Origin: Alphaproteobacteria bacterium
Lineage (GTDB): Bacteria; Pseudomonadota; Alphaproteobacteria; Caulobacterales; Maricaulaceae
DNA length: 64,000 nt
Direction: 5' to 3'
NCBI GenBank assembly: GCA_024742735.1
Contig: JANSXV010000007.1
Coordinates: 1 to 64,000, forward strand
Shown: one piece after another, positions 17,602 through 26,598 of the stretch
How positions within the stretch are numbered: position 1 is the stretch's first letter
Layout: each line of letters starts with the position of its first letter
Notes under the pieces: model-generated
The model's database searches: none
Told to the model about the DNA's origin: nothing
What the model saw: the letters and a program-made list of their open reading frames with translations, nothing else
Program-made: the position numbers and the translations under genes

Positions 17602-19181
17602 TCGGTCACCCCAAGCTTTTCAAGAGTTTCCGTCAGCGGCGTCAGTCGATGCCGCAGACTCCGCCAGAGATCCCGCGAGCGGTCATGAACCGGTTCACGC
17701 ACCTGAGCCGCGCTTGCAGTGGCCGTGGGCGCGGGGTTGGTGTGAAACGCCATCACGTCGGCCTCCCAGCCAAGGCCGATCTGATTGAGCAGATTTCGCG
17801 CGGTCTCCTCCGGAGCTCCGACGAGCTCCTCATAGTCCACATCTATGATCCGGTCTGGGAGCAGCGTGCGCCAGTGATCCATCAGGCGGCGATGGGCCGC
17901 AATGTATCGCGCTGTCTCCACCAGATCGTAGGAGAACGGATATCCCATGCGGAACAATGTCTTGAACATCGCGTAGCCGCTGGACGCCGGATTGCGGCGG
18001 AGGTGCACGATGCGCGCCTCGGGCAAGGCGGCCGCGATTAGTCCGATGTAAAGAAAGTTCGCCGGCGTTTTGTCGATCAGCAGCTGGGCTTCGACGCCGT
18101 AGCCTCTCGTGGCGCTCAGATAATGGGCACGAATTTGATCCATGTCGGCGTCGCAGGAGCGGCTGACAAGTTCTTGCTTCGTGGCGCTCGCGCCGGCCGC
18201 ATGCATCACTGCGTAGGCGAGATCGTTGACCTCGCCAAGGCTTGCAACGGCGGAATGGCTCGACAGCATGCGCTCGACAAGCGTGGTCCCGGTCCGAGGC
18301 AGCCCCATAACGAACACCGGGCCATCCTCCGGCGCCGCCTTCGACACTCCGGCGAGCCATTCGTCGTTGAAGGTTCTAATGATCGAGTCAATCGCCGCTT
18401 CATCGTCCTCCACACGGTAGCTCATGCGGGAGCGGCGGGCTTTCGCGCCTTGATCGAAGTGATCGAACGCCGCATCGAGTTCGCCGAGATCTTCGAACAT
18501 CTTACCCAGCGCGTAGTGAAGTGGCGCGCTGGCAGGCGACCCATCGGGTTCACGCGCGAGCCTTCGTCGCGTCTGCTCCAGAGCGACATCCCCGTGCCGG
18601 GCACGGCGCAGCACGGCGCGCTGATAATAGGCGTCCACCTCGCGAGGGGCTTCTTGGATCAGCGTGAAGAGGCGCTGCTCAGCCTCCTCCATTCGCCCCA
18701 GAGCGGTCAGGGCGCCAGCTGCAAGGGCGAGTCCCTGAGCGCGGCCGCCCGGCATCCTCTCAACTCGTTGCGCAGCGCGCAGCGATCCGGCGATCTCGCC
18801 TATCTCAGCGAGTTTCGCACTGAGCAGGGCCCACGGCGCCACAGCTTCGGGCAACCTGACCTCAGTCTCGGCCAGGACCCGCCGTGCTTCTGCGACGGCC
18901 CCGGTGATGCGCAAGGCGTCACATGCCACGAAGGCCATGTCTGCTCGGTGCGGCGCTCTCGCCCGACCTTCGAGCGCGAGGTCCAACATCCGTGGAAGGT
19001 CGCCGGCCATCTGTTCCGCCTGCGCCCCGAATATCCATCCTGATATCCGTTCAGGACACCTCCGGCGCAGACTGTCGGCCAGGGATCTGGATTCATCGAT
19101 CCGGCGTCGCGCGAGCGCCTGCTGCGCCTGACGCTCGAGGACCGCCGGATCGTCGTCGGGAATGGAGGGCGAACTCGGCAT
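17598..19181 (-). CDS. TPR-containing sulfotransferase
   Basis: Residues about 10-245 are TPR-like helical repeats (LEQTRRRLAREPDGSPAS, LHYALGKMFEDLGELDAAFD). The C-terminal half is a PAPS-dependent sulfotransferase domain, with the 5'-phosphosulfate loop VFVMGLPRTGTTLVERML and the 3'-phosphate motif LRRNPASSGYAMFKTLF. The length of 527 residues is normal for this architecture. The acceptor is unknown. It lies between a TonB receptor and a hydrolase gene, and the same trio recurs at 27.8-33.9 kb. A perfect hairpin lies just before its start, so its level may be set separately from the receptor. Confidence 0.82.
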   Translation of the reverse strand: MPSSPSIPDDDPAVLERQAQQALARRRIDESRSLADSLRRRCPERISGWIFGAQAEQMAGDLPRMLDLALEGRARAPHRADMAFVACDALRITGAVAEARRVLAETEVRLPEAVAPWALLSAKLAEIGEIAGSLRAAQRVERMPGGRAQGLALAAGALTALGRMEEAEQRLFTLIQEAPREVDAYYQRAVLRRARHGDVALEQTRRRLAREPDGSPASAPLHYALGKMFEDLGELDAAFDHFDQGAKARRSRMSYRVEDDEAAIDSIIRTFNDEWLAGVSKAAPEDGPVFVMGLPRTGTTLVERMLSSHSAVASLGEVNDLAYAVMHAAGASATKQELVSRSCDADMDQIRAHYLSATRGYGVEAQLLIDKTPANFLYIGLIAAALPEARIVHLRRNPASSGYAMFKTLFRMGYPFSYDLVETARYIAAHRRLMDHWRTLLPDRIIDVDYEELVGAPEETARNLLNQIGLGWEADVMAFHTNPAPTATASAAQVREPVHDRSRDLWRSLRHRLTPLTETLEKLGVTE

Positions 19182-19190
19182 TCGATCTGT

Positions 19191-19219
19191 ATGGGCGGGC
19201 CAGTCAACGGCCCGCCCAT
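19191..19219. other. Perfect hairpin between receptor and sulfotransferase genes
   Basis: The arms ATGGGCGGGCC (19191-19201) and GGCCCGCCCAT (19209-19219) are exact complements around a 7-base loop. It fills the gap between the TonB receptor stop (19229) and the sulfotransferase start (19181). No U-run follows on the minus strand, so attenuation or mRNA stabilisation of the highly expressed receptor part is more likely than full termination. Confidence 0.65.
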
Positions 19220-19228
19220 GCTTGGCTC

Positions 19229-21622
19229 CTAGAAGCTGACGTTGAGCGAGAGGCCGACCGTTCGCGGGAGTGCGATGAAGGTCCGGCTGTTGCTGCCGAA
19301 GAATTGCGCCGTAGGGTTGGGGCCAAACGCATTCTCGGTGAACGCTCCCGTCACCCCGTCTTCGTTGAAGACGTTCTTCACGAAAAGCGAGGCCGACCAG
19401 CGATCATTGGTGACCGTCGCAGTCAGGTCCCAGATTGAGAACCCGCTAAACTCGGCGGACTGCTGAACGGCTGGGTCCAGCACGTTCTGGGTTTCTGTCT
19501 GATAGAAGCCGTCGACGCGTCCGATAAAGGTAAAGCTTTCGTTGATCGGCTTGGTGTAATCTGCGGCCACATTGATCATGTGTTCAGGGATACCGGGCAG
19601 AGGCGAGCCCTCCGGCGCAACGAGAACTGGAATCCCTACGCCTACAAAACCGGGCTCGAACAAATCCGCGGTCAGCTCTGCGTCGACATAGGCGTATCCG
19701 AACGCGTAACCGAGCTCATCTGAGAGCCGGCCGGAGAGCTGGGCTTCGAGGCCGGACGTGCGCGCTTCTTGACCGTTGACAACGGCGAAGAAGGAGCCAA
19801 CCGGTGCGGAGGTGTTGAACTGAGGATCCTGCCAGTCGATCAGGAACGCGCTTAGATCGTAGCGAACACCATTGAAAGTGCCCTTGAACCCGGCCTCATA
19901 GTTGATCACGCTGTCTGACCGGAAGGTTGTCCACGCCGGATCGTTTGCGAACCGACCAATGGTCGGAACCCCGTTATTGCCTCCACGGCGGTACCCTTCC
20001 GACACTGTCGCAAAAAACAGATCGTCATCGCCGAACTCGTAAGCGAGGTTGAGCTTGAACAGCACGTCGTCTTCGGAGCTCTCAAAGGGTGTGGTGACTG
20101 AGCCGGCGATGGAGTCGTACGCTGCAGTTCGCACGAACGTTTCCACCTCAGATTCGTTTTCGAACCACCGAAGCCCGCCGGTTAGGGCCAGCTGTTCAGT
20201 CACATTCCACGTCAACTCGCCGAAAAGAGCGAAATCCTGGAAGTCTTCGGTGCGCTGGTAAGTGAATACATTGTCAGTCGACACGAAATCGAACGGTGGA
20301 AACAGATTGTCTGCGTAGAGTTCAAATCCGACCAGGTCGCTGATCTGGCTTGCGCCGCGGGTCTGCTGCTGGAAAAATACGCCGACCACGTAGTCGAAGC
20401 GGTTCTGCCCGTTTGAGACGAGGCGCACTTCCTGAATAAAGGCTTCGTCCTCAAAAGTCCGGTCCGCTGTGTAAAGCGGGCGCGGATAGAAGTAGTAGAA
20501 CTGCGGGAAGCTGTTGGCGTAGAATCCAGTATTGTCAGAGGCGCTGGACCCGTCATGTTCATAGTATGAAGTCGCCGAAGTCAGCGTGGCGAAACCGAGG
20601 TCAACGTTAGCCTCCAGAGTAGCGAGATGGAAATCGCGCTCCGACGGCTCCTCGATCACGGCTCCGTTCTCATAATCGCCATAAGCTGTGCCGAAACCGC
20701 TCGTCCCGGCCGAGGATTGCCGGCGCCCGCCGACGTCATCGGTCTGGAAGAAATAGCTGAAGGTAAGGTCTATAGAATCGGTCGGTTCCGCCCGCAGACT
20801 GGCCCGCACGTAAGTGCTGTCGAACGTGTCGGCGTCTTCAACGGAACGATAGTTGGTGGAGGTCGGGCCCGTGGCGAATAACCCGTTCGGCGCGACCGGC
20901 GCTCCGTTGGCGTCGAGCTCATACAGGTTCACGTAATCTGTAATCCCTGGGTAGTCCTGCTCAAGAATGTTCAGGCGGAAGGCGGCGCGTTCGCCAAGCG
21001 GCAGGTTGGCGACCGCCGAAGCCGCCCAGCCGATATCGTTCGAGCCTTCGACGCTGGACAGGGTAACGGTCGCTCCGCCCTCGTATTCGCCGAGCTGCGG
21101 CGCGCGCGTCAGGTACTTCACCGTACCGCCCAGCGCGCCCGATCCATAGAGGGTCGCCTGGGGGCCGCGCAGGATCTCGGCCCGCTCAAGATCAATGAGG
21201 GCGAGATTCGCGTACACCGGCGTCTCATTCACGTAGGTGGACACCGTGGCTACGGAGGGCACGGCGAAGTCCCCCAAAGCCGAGCTGTCCACGTTGAGGC
21301 CCCGGATGCGAATGGAGTTGAACTGGGCGCCGTTGCGCGGGCCCTGGTCGATCAGGCTGACCCCCGGCACCGAGCGCAATAGCTCGGCTGCATCCAGGGT
21401 GATCGAGCCTTCAATGTCCTCGCCCGAAACCGCAGAGATGTTGTAGGGAACGTCGAGGATGTTTTCTGCGCGGCGGGTGGTGGTGACGACGATAACGTCA
21501 CTCGTGTCCTCTTCGCCCGCTTGTACGTCCTGCGCGACCGTCGCGCCGGTCGACAGACATGTCCCAGCGAGCAAAGCCCCGGCCAGGCCGGCCCTGCGAT
21601 ACGCCTTTCCCCATTTCTTCAT
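19229..21622 (-). CDS. TonB-dependent outer-membrane receptor
   Basis: This 797-residue receptor has a signal peptide (about 1-30, LAGALLAGTCLSTGATVAQD). A TonB-box-like DVIVVTTTRRAENILDVPYN follows, then a plug domain with LRSVPGVSLIDQG, NSIRIRGLN and ILRGPQATLYGSGALGG, then a 22-strand barrel ending in VGLSLNVSF with a terminal phenylalanine. I place the start at 21622, with GGGGAG before it; the frame is open another 75 codons but not meaningfully. It follows the amidase by 50 bases and precedes the sulfotransferase. It probably imports a large or scarce substrate for the amidase/aminotransferase route. No FecA-type N-terminal signalling domain is seen. Confidence 0.9.
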   Translation of the reverse strand: MKKWGKAYRRAGLAGALLAGTCLSTGATVAQDVQAGEEDTSDVIVVTTTRRAENILDVPYNISAVSGEDIEGSITLDAAELLRSVPGVSLIDQGPRNGAQFNSIRIRGLNVDSSALGDFAVPSVATVSTYVNETPVYANLALIDLERAEILRGPQATLYGSGALGGTVKYLTRAPQLGEYEGGATVTLSSVEGSNDIGWAASAVANLPLGERAAFRLNILEQDYPGITDYVNLYELDANGAPVAPNGLFATGPTSTNYRSVEDADTFDSTYVRASLRAEPTDSIDLTFSYFFQTDDVGGRRQSSAGTSGFGTAYGDYENGAVIEEPSERDFHLATLEANVDLGFATLTSATSYYEHDGSSASDNTGFYANSFPQFYYFYPRPLYTADRTFEDEAFIQEVRLVSNGQNRFDYVVGVFFQQQTRGASQISDLVGFELYADNLFPPFDFVSTDNVFTYQRTEDFQDFALFGELTWNVTEQLALTGGLRWFENESEVETFVRTAAYDSIAGSVTTPFESSEDDVLFKLNLAYEFGDDDLFFATVSEGYRRGGNNGVPTIGRFANDPAWTTFRSDSVINYEAGFKGTFNGVRYDLSAFLIDWQDPQFNTSAPVGSFFAVVNGQEARTSGLEAQLSGRLSDELGYAFGYAYVDAELTADLFEPGFVGVGIPVLVAPEGSPLPGIPEHMINVAADYTKPINESFTFIGRVDGFYQTETQNVLDPAVQQSAEFSGFSIWDLTATVTNDRWSASLFVKNVFNEDGVTGAFTENAFGPNPTAQFFGSNSRTFIALPRTVGLSLNVSF

Positions 21623-21672
21623 GACTTGATCTCCCCTTCTGTTACCGGCGCGGCGGGCCGTTGTCTCCGGCT

Positions 21673-22566
21673 CTAGTCCACCACGCGAAATCGTTTGTTC
21701 CCTGATTGTCGAGCGCCGGGTCTCGCCGGAATTTCCAGCGGGCCAAGCTGGGCGAGCTCGGCTTTTCGCTTCTCGGCGTCGGCGTGAAACGGATAGGCCG
21801 CCGGCATGTCCCGGAAGCTCTTCAGGGTCTGACCCAGCCCGTGCCATCCTCGCGTACGGGCACGGCGGACCTGCTCGAAATCGAGCTCTAGCGCGGCGAC
21901 TTCAGCGCCTGAGCCGCATTCATGAATCGTTTCGCCGCCCGGCCCGTAGAACACCGACCGGCCAAAGCCCTGCTCGCCGGCGACATTGACGTCGATGACA
22001 ATGCACTGATTGATCGCCGCCGTGGTGCGGGCGATGGAAAGCTCCACGTCGCGATCGATCGTATTCGTCATGGTCGGGACGAGGATGACCTCCGCGCCCA
22101 TGGCTGCGAGCGTACGCGTCACCTCCGGAAACCAGATGTCGTAGCAGATCACGACGCCAAGCCGGCCCGCGCCCGGCATGTCGAATACGACGTAGTTTTC
22201 ACCGGGGCGGACGCCGGTCTCATACGGCAGAAATGGAAACATCTTGTCGTATCGCGCGATGACCGCCCCGTCGGCGCTGATCACCGGCGTAGAATTGAAA
22301 ACGTCCTGACCGCGCTTGACGTAAAGAGAGCCGGGAACGAGCCACACTCCGAGGCGCCGTGCGAGGGCGCACAACCGGGTTTCGGTTTCGCCGCCCTCCA
22401 CCTCGGCGAAGGCTGGGTTCGCTCCGTGAATCGCGAGCTCCCCGAGCACAATCATTGAGAGCCATGGAAAGCGTTTTGTAGCCGCCTCGACTTCTTTCTC
22501 GATCAGATCAAGATTGCCGGATTTGCGCCCGGATGTTTGTATCGCGGCAAGACCCAAGGTCGCCAT
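21673..22566 (-). CDS. Nitrilase-superfamily amidase
   Basis: A carbon-nitrogen hydrolase of 297 residues with the complete triad: E43 in VLGELAIHG, K108 in ARYDKMFPF and C141 in VVICYDIWFPE. These enzymes cleave amides or carbamoyl amines in the cytosol, and EVTRTLAAMGAEVILVPTMT and GRSVFYGPGG are aliphatic-amidase or omega-amidase-like. The start at 22566 is chosen because AGGTGGG precedes it well; an ATG six bases upstream is possible. It heads the operon amidase-receptor-sulfotransferase-hydrolase-MFS and has a candidate MocR operator in front. It could release an omega-amino acid for the aminotransferase. Confidence 0.85.
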   Translation of the reverse strand: MATLGLAAIQTSGRKSGNLDLIEKEVEAATKRFPWLSMIVLGELAIHGANPAFAEVEGGETETRLCALARRLGVWLVPGSLYVKRGQDVFNSTPVISADGAVIARYDKMFPFLPYETGVRPGENYVVFDMPGAGRLGVVICYDIWFPEVTRTLAAMGAEVILVPTMTNTIDRDVELSIARTTAAINQCIVIDVNVAGEQGFGRSVFYGPGGETIHECGSGAEVAALELDFEQVRRARTRGWHGLGQTLKSFRDMPAAYPFHADAEKRKAELAQLGPLEIPARPGARQSGNKRFRVVD

Positions 22567-22632
22567 GCTCATCCCACCTGCGCCGCGCCTCTAAGGCTCA
22601 CAGGTCAAGCATGGCGAACGAATCCCGGCCGA

Positions 22633-22670
22633 ATAGGGCCAGTTTTACAGAAACGCTGGGTCCAGTTTTT
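22633..22670. promoter_or_regulatory. Candidate MocR operator before the amidase operon
   Basis: ATAGGGCCAGTTTT starts at 22633 and CTGGGTCCAGTTTTT at 22656, two direct repeats 23 bases apart. They end at the stop of the MocR gene and lie 67-100 bases ahead of the amidase start. They match the pair before gabD (spacing there 33, one helical turn longer), which supports a common regulator. Confidence 0.5.
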
Positions 22671-24505
22671 CAGGGTTCAGGGCGGGTCAAAATGGCTCCG
22701 TCAACCCTGCGGCCTTCCGAATTCAGCCAGGATAACCGGTCGCCCTCCAAGGAAACCAGGAAGCCCGCCGCTTCGCCGTAAGCCCAGCGGCTCCATTGGC
22801 GACGCCAGACATCACCGTCCATCCACCAACGACCTTCGTCACGGTCTTCGTTGGCGTAGCCCGCCCGCCCGGACATCCGGCCGTCGGGATGGAGATCGAT
22901 CACGCACGGGTCGCCGTAGACCGTGTTGTACAATAGCCGCGCGCCCGAAAGTGCGGACAGGACGGCGTCACCACTGAGCGGCTGCGGTTGGGCTTCCACC
23001 GGCACCGCCTTCAGGGCGCGTATGGCGGCTGACAGTTCCGCAATGCCCGTTCGGATACGGCCGGCCGGTAGACTCGTAACTCCAAGGCGAAACACGCTCC
23101 CGGCTTCTGACGGCTCAAGAAAGTAGGGCCATGCCGGCTCGATCAGCACGCCGCGGGCGCGAGCGGCTTCCAGCAGCGCTTCGACCTGAAGATCGGCCGG
23201 CCCGCGGACCCAGTAGCTCGTACCGCCTTGAACCGGGGCCACATCAATCGACAGGGGCCGGTAGTGATTGAGCGCGTCACGAAGGGCGATCAGCCGTTCT
23301 TCACCGATGGCCGCGAGACGCCGGACCATCGACTCATAGTGGCCGAGCGCCAGGAAGTAAGCGGCGGCCCTTTGATTGTTCGGCGAGGGCCGCCGTGTCG
23401 TCAGGTCGCGCAGACGTCGCGCCGCAGCGATGATCGGCGCGTCCGCCACCATGAAGCCAAGCCTGACCCCCGGGGCGAGCACCTTGGCGAGGCTCGCGAC
23501 GTAGACGACGCGCTCGCCGCCAGGCATGGATCGCAGAGCACGGGGGGCGTCCCCGAAATAATTCAACTCGCACTCGAAGTCGTCTTCGATGACGAATGCG
23601 CCGGTCTCTCTGACCTGGGCCATAAGCGCCGCCCGGCGGGAGGACGGCAGCGTAACCCCGGTCGGCCTTTGCCGGCTGGGGGACAGGTAGATGAGACCAC
23701 AGTTCCTCAAGGCCTCAGAGACGATCAGTCCGGCTTCGTCGATGGCGAGCCCTCTGATCTCTGCGCCCCGGCGCATCAGCAATTCCCGCATCTCCGGCAA
23801 GCCGGGGTTTTCAACGCCGGCTACGACACCTGGCCCGGCCAAGATCTCAGACGCTAGAAAGAGGGCCTGCTGCTCACCCACGGTTATAAGGACTTCGTCT
23901 CGACGCGCAGCAATGCCGCGTCGCGGAAGCAGCTTTGTCCGGATCTCCTCGATCAGCATTTCATCGTCGGCTTCGCCGTTGTCGAGGGACCAGTCCTCTA
24001 CCTCGGTCGCTGCCAAGGCGAGCCGGCTGGCTTCCCGCCACTCGGCAATAGGGAAGAGAGACTTGTCATAACGTCCCTCAATGAATGGATAGCGGTAGCT
24101 TTGCCAATCAGGCGGGATCCGATATCGAACCCTTTCAAGCGGCGCGAACGGCGGCGCGAAACCTCGCCCGTCACCTTTAGCAGAGCCCGGCGATGACCCT
24201 AGCGGATCAACCGGGCGCGGTCCTGCAGGTGCATCCGGCGAATAGACGCCGCTACGCTCACGCGCCTCCAAATGTCCGTCCGCGATGAGGCGCTGATAGG
24301 CGAGCATGACTGTATTGCGCGAAACACCAAGGTGCGCCGCGAGCTTGCGAGAGGACGGAAGCCTTGTTCCCGGTGAGATGGCCCCTACAGACAACGCCTG
24401 AATTAGGCTCCGCCTAAGTTGCTCCTGCAGGGAAAGAGCCGAGTCTGGATCAAAGCCCAGCAGCGGCGATAGGTTCTCTGTCTGGAGCTTCTTGAGCCTG
24501 CGCAA
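22670..24505 (-). CDS. MocR/GabR-type regulator with extra C-terminal domain
   Basis: The N-terminal GntR winged helix (about 20-88) has SLQEQLRRSLIQALSVGAIS, LPSSRKLAAHLGVSRNTVML and GHLEARERSGVY. A fold-type-I aminotransferase domain follows (about 130-490), with FVIEDDFECELNYFGD and VVYVASLAKVLAPGVRLGF; the lysine would bind PLP. Residues 514-611 form an extra domain not seen in usual MocR proteins (normally 450-500 residues): NTVYGDPCVIDLHPDGRMSG, EGRWWMDGDVWRRQWSRW. It resembles small beta-barrel DUF995-type units. It is encoded next to GABA-type genes on the same strand, so it is probably their activator, sensing an amine or amino acid through PLP. Confidence 0.85.
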   Translation of the reverse strand: MRRLKKLQTENLSPLLGFDPDSALSLQEQLRRSLIQALSVGAISPGTRLPSSRKLAAHLGVSRNTVMLAYQRLIADGHLEARERSGVYSPDAPAGPRPVDPLGSSPGSAKGDGRGFAPPFAPLERVRYRIPPDWQSYRYPFIEGRYDKSLFPIAEWREASRLALAATEVEDWSLDNGEADDEMLIEEIRTKLLPRRGIAARRDEVLITVGEQQALFLASEILAGPGVVAGVENPGLPEMRELLMRRGAEIRGLAIDEAGLIVSEALRNCGLIYLSPSRQRPTGVTLPSSRRAALMAQVRETGAFVIEDDFECELNYFGDAPRALRSMPGGERVVYVASLAKVLAPGVRLGFMVADAPIIAAARRLRDLTTRRPSPNNQRAAAYFLALGHYESMVRRLAAIGEERLIALRDALNHYRPLSIDVAPVQGGTSYWVRGPADLQVEALLEAARARGVLIEPAWPYFLEPSEAGSVFRLGVTSLPAGRIRTGIAELSAAIRALKAVPVEAQPQPLSGDAVLSALSGARLLYNTVYGDPCVIDLHPDGRMSGRAGYANEDRDEGRWWMDGDVWRRQWSRWAYGEAAGFLVSLEGDRLSWLNSEGRRVDGAILTRPEP

Positions 24506-24610
24506 TGCAGCTTCCCTTGTCTGAAATGATACGTGAAGTCACCGTAGCACAACTTTCATTGGGTCTTAGGTCAGGCATTCCAGCCGCGGGCCCGGATACA
24601 CCGTTTCGCA

Positions 24611-24790
24611 AGCACTGTCAGAGAAAACGGCCCATTAGCTGGCGTCGGGTGATCCTACCCGGATGACCAACCCGTTCCGCCACTTCAAGACTTCGCCCCA
24701 GATCATCCGCCTCGCGGTTATGATGTACATCCGCTTTCCGCTGTCACTGCGGAAAGTCGAGGATCTGCTCCACGAGCGCGGCATCGACGT
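24611..24790 (+). mobile_element. IS6-family remnant (left end and transposase start)
   Basis: GCACTGTCAGAGAAAA at 24612 matches the left terminus of the complete IS6-family element at 40802 (GGCACTGTCAGAGGAAA). From 24663 the frame reads MTNPFRHFKTSPQIIRLAVM, MYIRFPLSLRKVEDLLHERG and ID, almost identical to that element's transposase, then diverges at about 24789. About 180 of 800 bases remain, with no catalytic residue. It has the same orientation as the full copy 16 kb away, so the pair frames the carnitine-type island. From 24791 to 24925 I see nothing recognisable. Confidence 0.85.
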
Positions 24791-24925
24791 AACGGGCCCT
24801 CGCCGAATGGCGCCAACTTGCGGCTTAAGGCAGGATCATAGCGCGTCTTTCGAGACCGATCCGTTTTTGTCTGCCGCCAACGAACTGCCAGCCTGGCGAT
24901 GCACATTTGTCTCGTATTCCTTGGG

Positions 24926-25369
24926 CTAATCGCCGGTTCCTGAAACGCTATCGCTGTCGATCATCCTGCATGTAACGTCGCTCGGCGGAGCGTCGCACCA
25001 GTTTGCAAGCACCGCCAGTACGGGGCGCGGAACTGGCAGAAGGGCGGCGGCGAACACCGCAGCGATCAGGCTTGCTTCCGGAGCCGGCGTGACGAAGGCG
25101 ACCGGGCCTCGGCCCGCCGCGAACAGTTCGAGCAGGGCGCCCGGCCCGGCCGTCGAGCCTTTGAGGCCCGGCGCGAACACGACGCGACCGGCCAGCGCTG
25201 CGCCGTCTTCGGGATGACCCACATCGCAGACGGATCCGGTGTCCGGATCGATCCCGCCCCAGGGACTGATCGGCGCAGTCAGGCGCACCGCCGGCGCTTC
25301 AATCGGGGCGCCGCTTAGCATACGAACCGAGATCTCGAGAATACCGCTTGAAATACCGTCGTCTATCAC
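24926..25369 (-). CDS. Aconitase X swivel domain subunit
   Basis: This 147-residue protein matches the small swivel (DUF126) subunit of aconitase X: SPWGGIDPDTGSVCDVGHPE, a long AGRVVFAPGLKGSTAGPGAL segment with the conserved GS/T loop, and LLELFAAGRGPVAFVTPAPE. It begins with GTG at 25369, preceded by AGGAGA, and overlaps the large-subunit gene by four bases. Two-subunit aconitase X enzymes are dehydratases; characterised bacterial ones act on cis-3-hydroxy-L-proline. The substrate here is uncertain because no hydroxyproline gene lies nearby. Confidence 0.85.
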   Translation of the reverse strand: MIDDGISSGILEISVRMLSGAPIEAPAVRLTAPISPWGGIDPDTGSVCDVGHPEDGAALAGRVVFAPGLKGSTAGPGALLELFAAGRGPVAFVTPAPEASLIAAVFAAALLPVPRPVLAVLANWCDAPPSDVTCRMIDSDSVSGTGD

Positions 25370-26598
25370 TGTGTTCTCCTGACCGTGAGCGGGACCCGTC
25401 CGGTCTGCGCCGCGTCGACTGCGCCCTCCAAGCTTGTCAGGTGAGGCCGAAAACCCCGATTGGCCGCGTAGGCCGCCCACTTCACTGAATTGGTGACAGG
25501 CGCACCGGGAAGGCCTTCGGCGAGTGGGCCGTAATAGGTGCACGTGTCATGCACCAGGATGACACCAGCGGCGTCGAGGCGGTTCAGCCCCCCCGCGTCG
25601 AAGGTGCCGCCACGGCTGACAGACACGAACAGGGGCGTCTTCAGGGGCCTGTCAAGGAGCGCAGCGAGACGGTTGAGATCCTCCGGCCCGAAATGCGGAG
25701 CGCCGAGAAACACAGCGCCCACCGTGTCGCCTGGCGCCGACTCGAAGCTAGCGAGCAGGGTCTGCATGTCCTCGTCATATAGGCGGACGGCGGGCAGGGA
25801 GCCGGCTATGTCGCCCCAGCCGCCCGCCTCCGGCGTCATCGCCTCGATATGCAGCAGGGCGAAGCCGCCGGTGACGCCGGCCCCGGCGCAGACCGATCTG
25901 AGAGCCAGGGCGTCCAGCGGGCACGGTGGGCGCGAGATGAACGGGGTCAGGGCGCCGGCGACCTTTCCCACGATGCATCCGAGCAACTCCGCGCCCAGGC
26001 TCGTGTCGAACCACGCTGGAGAGAGCGCGGAGATATCCACGCAAATCTGGGGCGCTCGGCCCACGTCCGTGAGCGCACCTATTAGGGGCGCCCGCCCTGT
26101 CAGCGCGCACGCGAGATCAAGATACTGCGGGGTTTTCAGGCTTCTCGCCCCGATCACGGTGTTTGCGAAGATCGCCGCATTGGATTCCGCCCAGGCCACC
26201 ACCTGGTCGCGCTGTGGCGCGGTGCCCAGAAAGTAGGGCGCGCAGGTCAGCGCCGGCGTGCACCCCAGCGCCAGACCCCGCTCAACCACCGCCCGCGCCC
26301 CTCTGGCATGGCCTCCCGCGTAGCAAGCGGGCGCGGTTTCAGTGAGGTCCGCCGAGCTGGCGCTGAGGGTGGCGGGGACCCGCACGCGGGCGCCGGCTTT
26401 TATAAGCCGATCCAGCAGATCGAGATTGGCTGGGCCGGAATGATAGGCGCCTACAAGATGGGCCTGATCTATGTCGATCAGGCGCTCGGCGCCGAATGCC
26501 TCTGCGACAGCGACGACCATTCCCATGGCCCAGCGCGCGCCGCCGCCGTGGGTGCCGGCAAGATCAGCCGCATCACGCGACTCAAGGTGCACGGTCAC
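25366..26598 (-). CDS. Aconitase X catalytic subunit
   Basis: The 410-residue protein is the large aconitase X subunit. Signature pieces are the N-terminal ERLIDIDQAHLVGAYHSG, the AGHARGARAVVERGLALGCT and SNAAIFANTVIGARS blocks, the cysteines in CTPALTCAPYF and HDTCTYYGPL, and a C-terminal TNSVKWAAYAANRG segment. Together with the swivel subunit it should dehydrate a 3-hydroxy-amino or hydroxy acid, using an iron-sulfur or iron centre held by the cysteines. It starts at 26598 inside the LysR stop (ATGA overlap), so regulator and enzyme form one transcript of three genes. Confidence 0.85.
   Translation of the reverse strand: MTVHLESRDAADLAGTHGGGARWAMGMVVAVAEAFGAERLIDIDQAHLVGAYHSGPANLDLLDRLIKAGARVRVPATLSASSADLTETAPACYAGGHARGARAVVERGLALGCTPALTCAPYFLGTAPQRDQVVAWAESNAAIFANTVIGARSLKTPQYLDLACALTGRAPLIGALTDVGRAPQICVDISALSPAWFDTSLGAELLGCIVGKVAGALTPFISRPPCPLDALALRSVCAGAGVTGGFALLHIEAMTPEAGGWGDIAGSLPAVRLYDEDMQTLLASFESAPGDTVGAVFLGAPHFGPEDLNRLAALLDRPLKTPLFVSVSRGGTFDAGGLNRLDAAGVILVHDTCTYYGPLAEGLPGAPVTNSVKWAAYAANRGFRPHLTSLEGAVDAAQTGRVPLTVRRTQ

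Noticed and set aside
24791-24925. Frame continuing after the IS6 transposase start
   Set aside because: Sequence identity to the full transposase ends at about 24789 and the rest is out of family.
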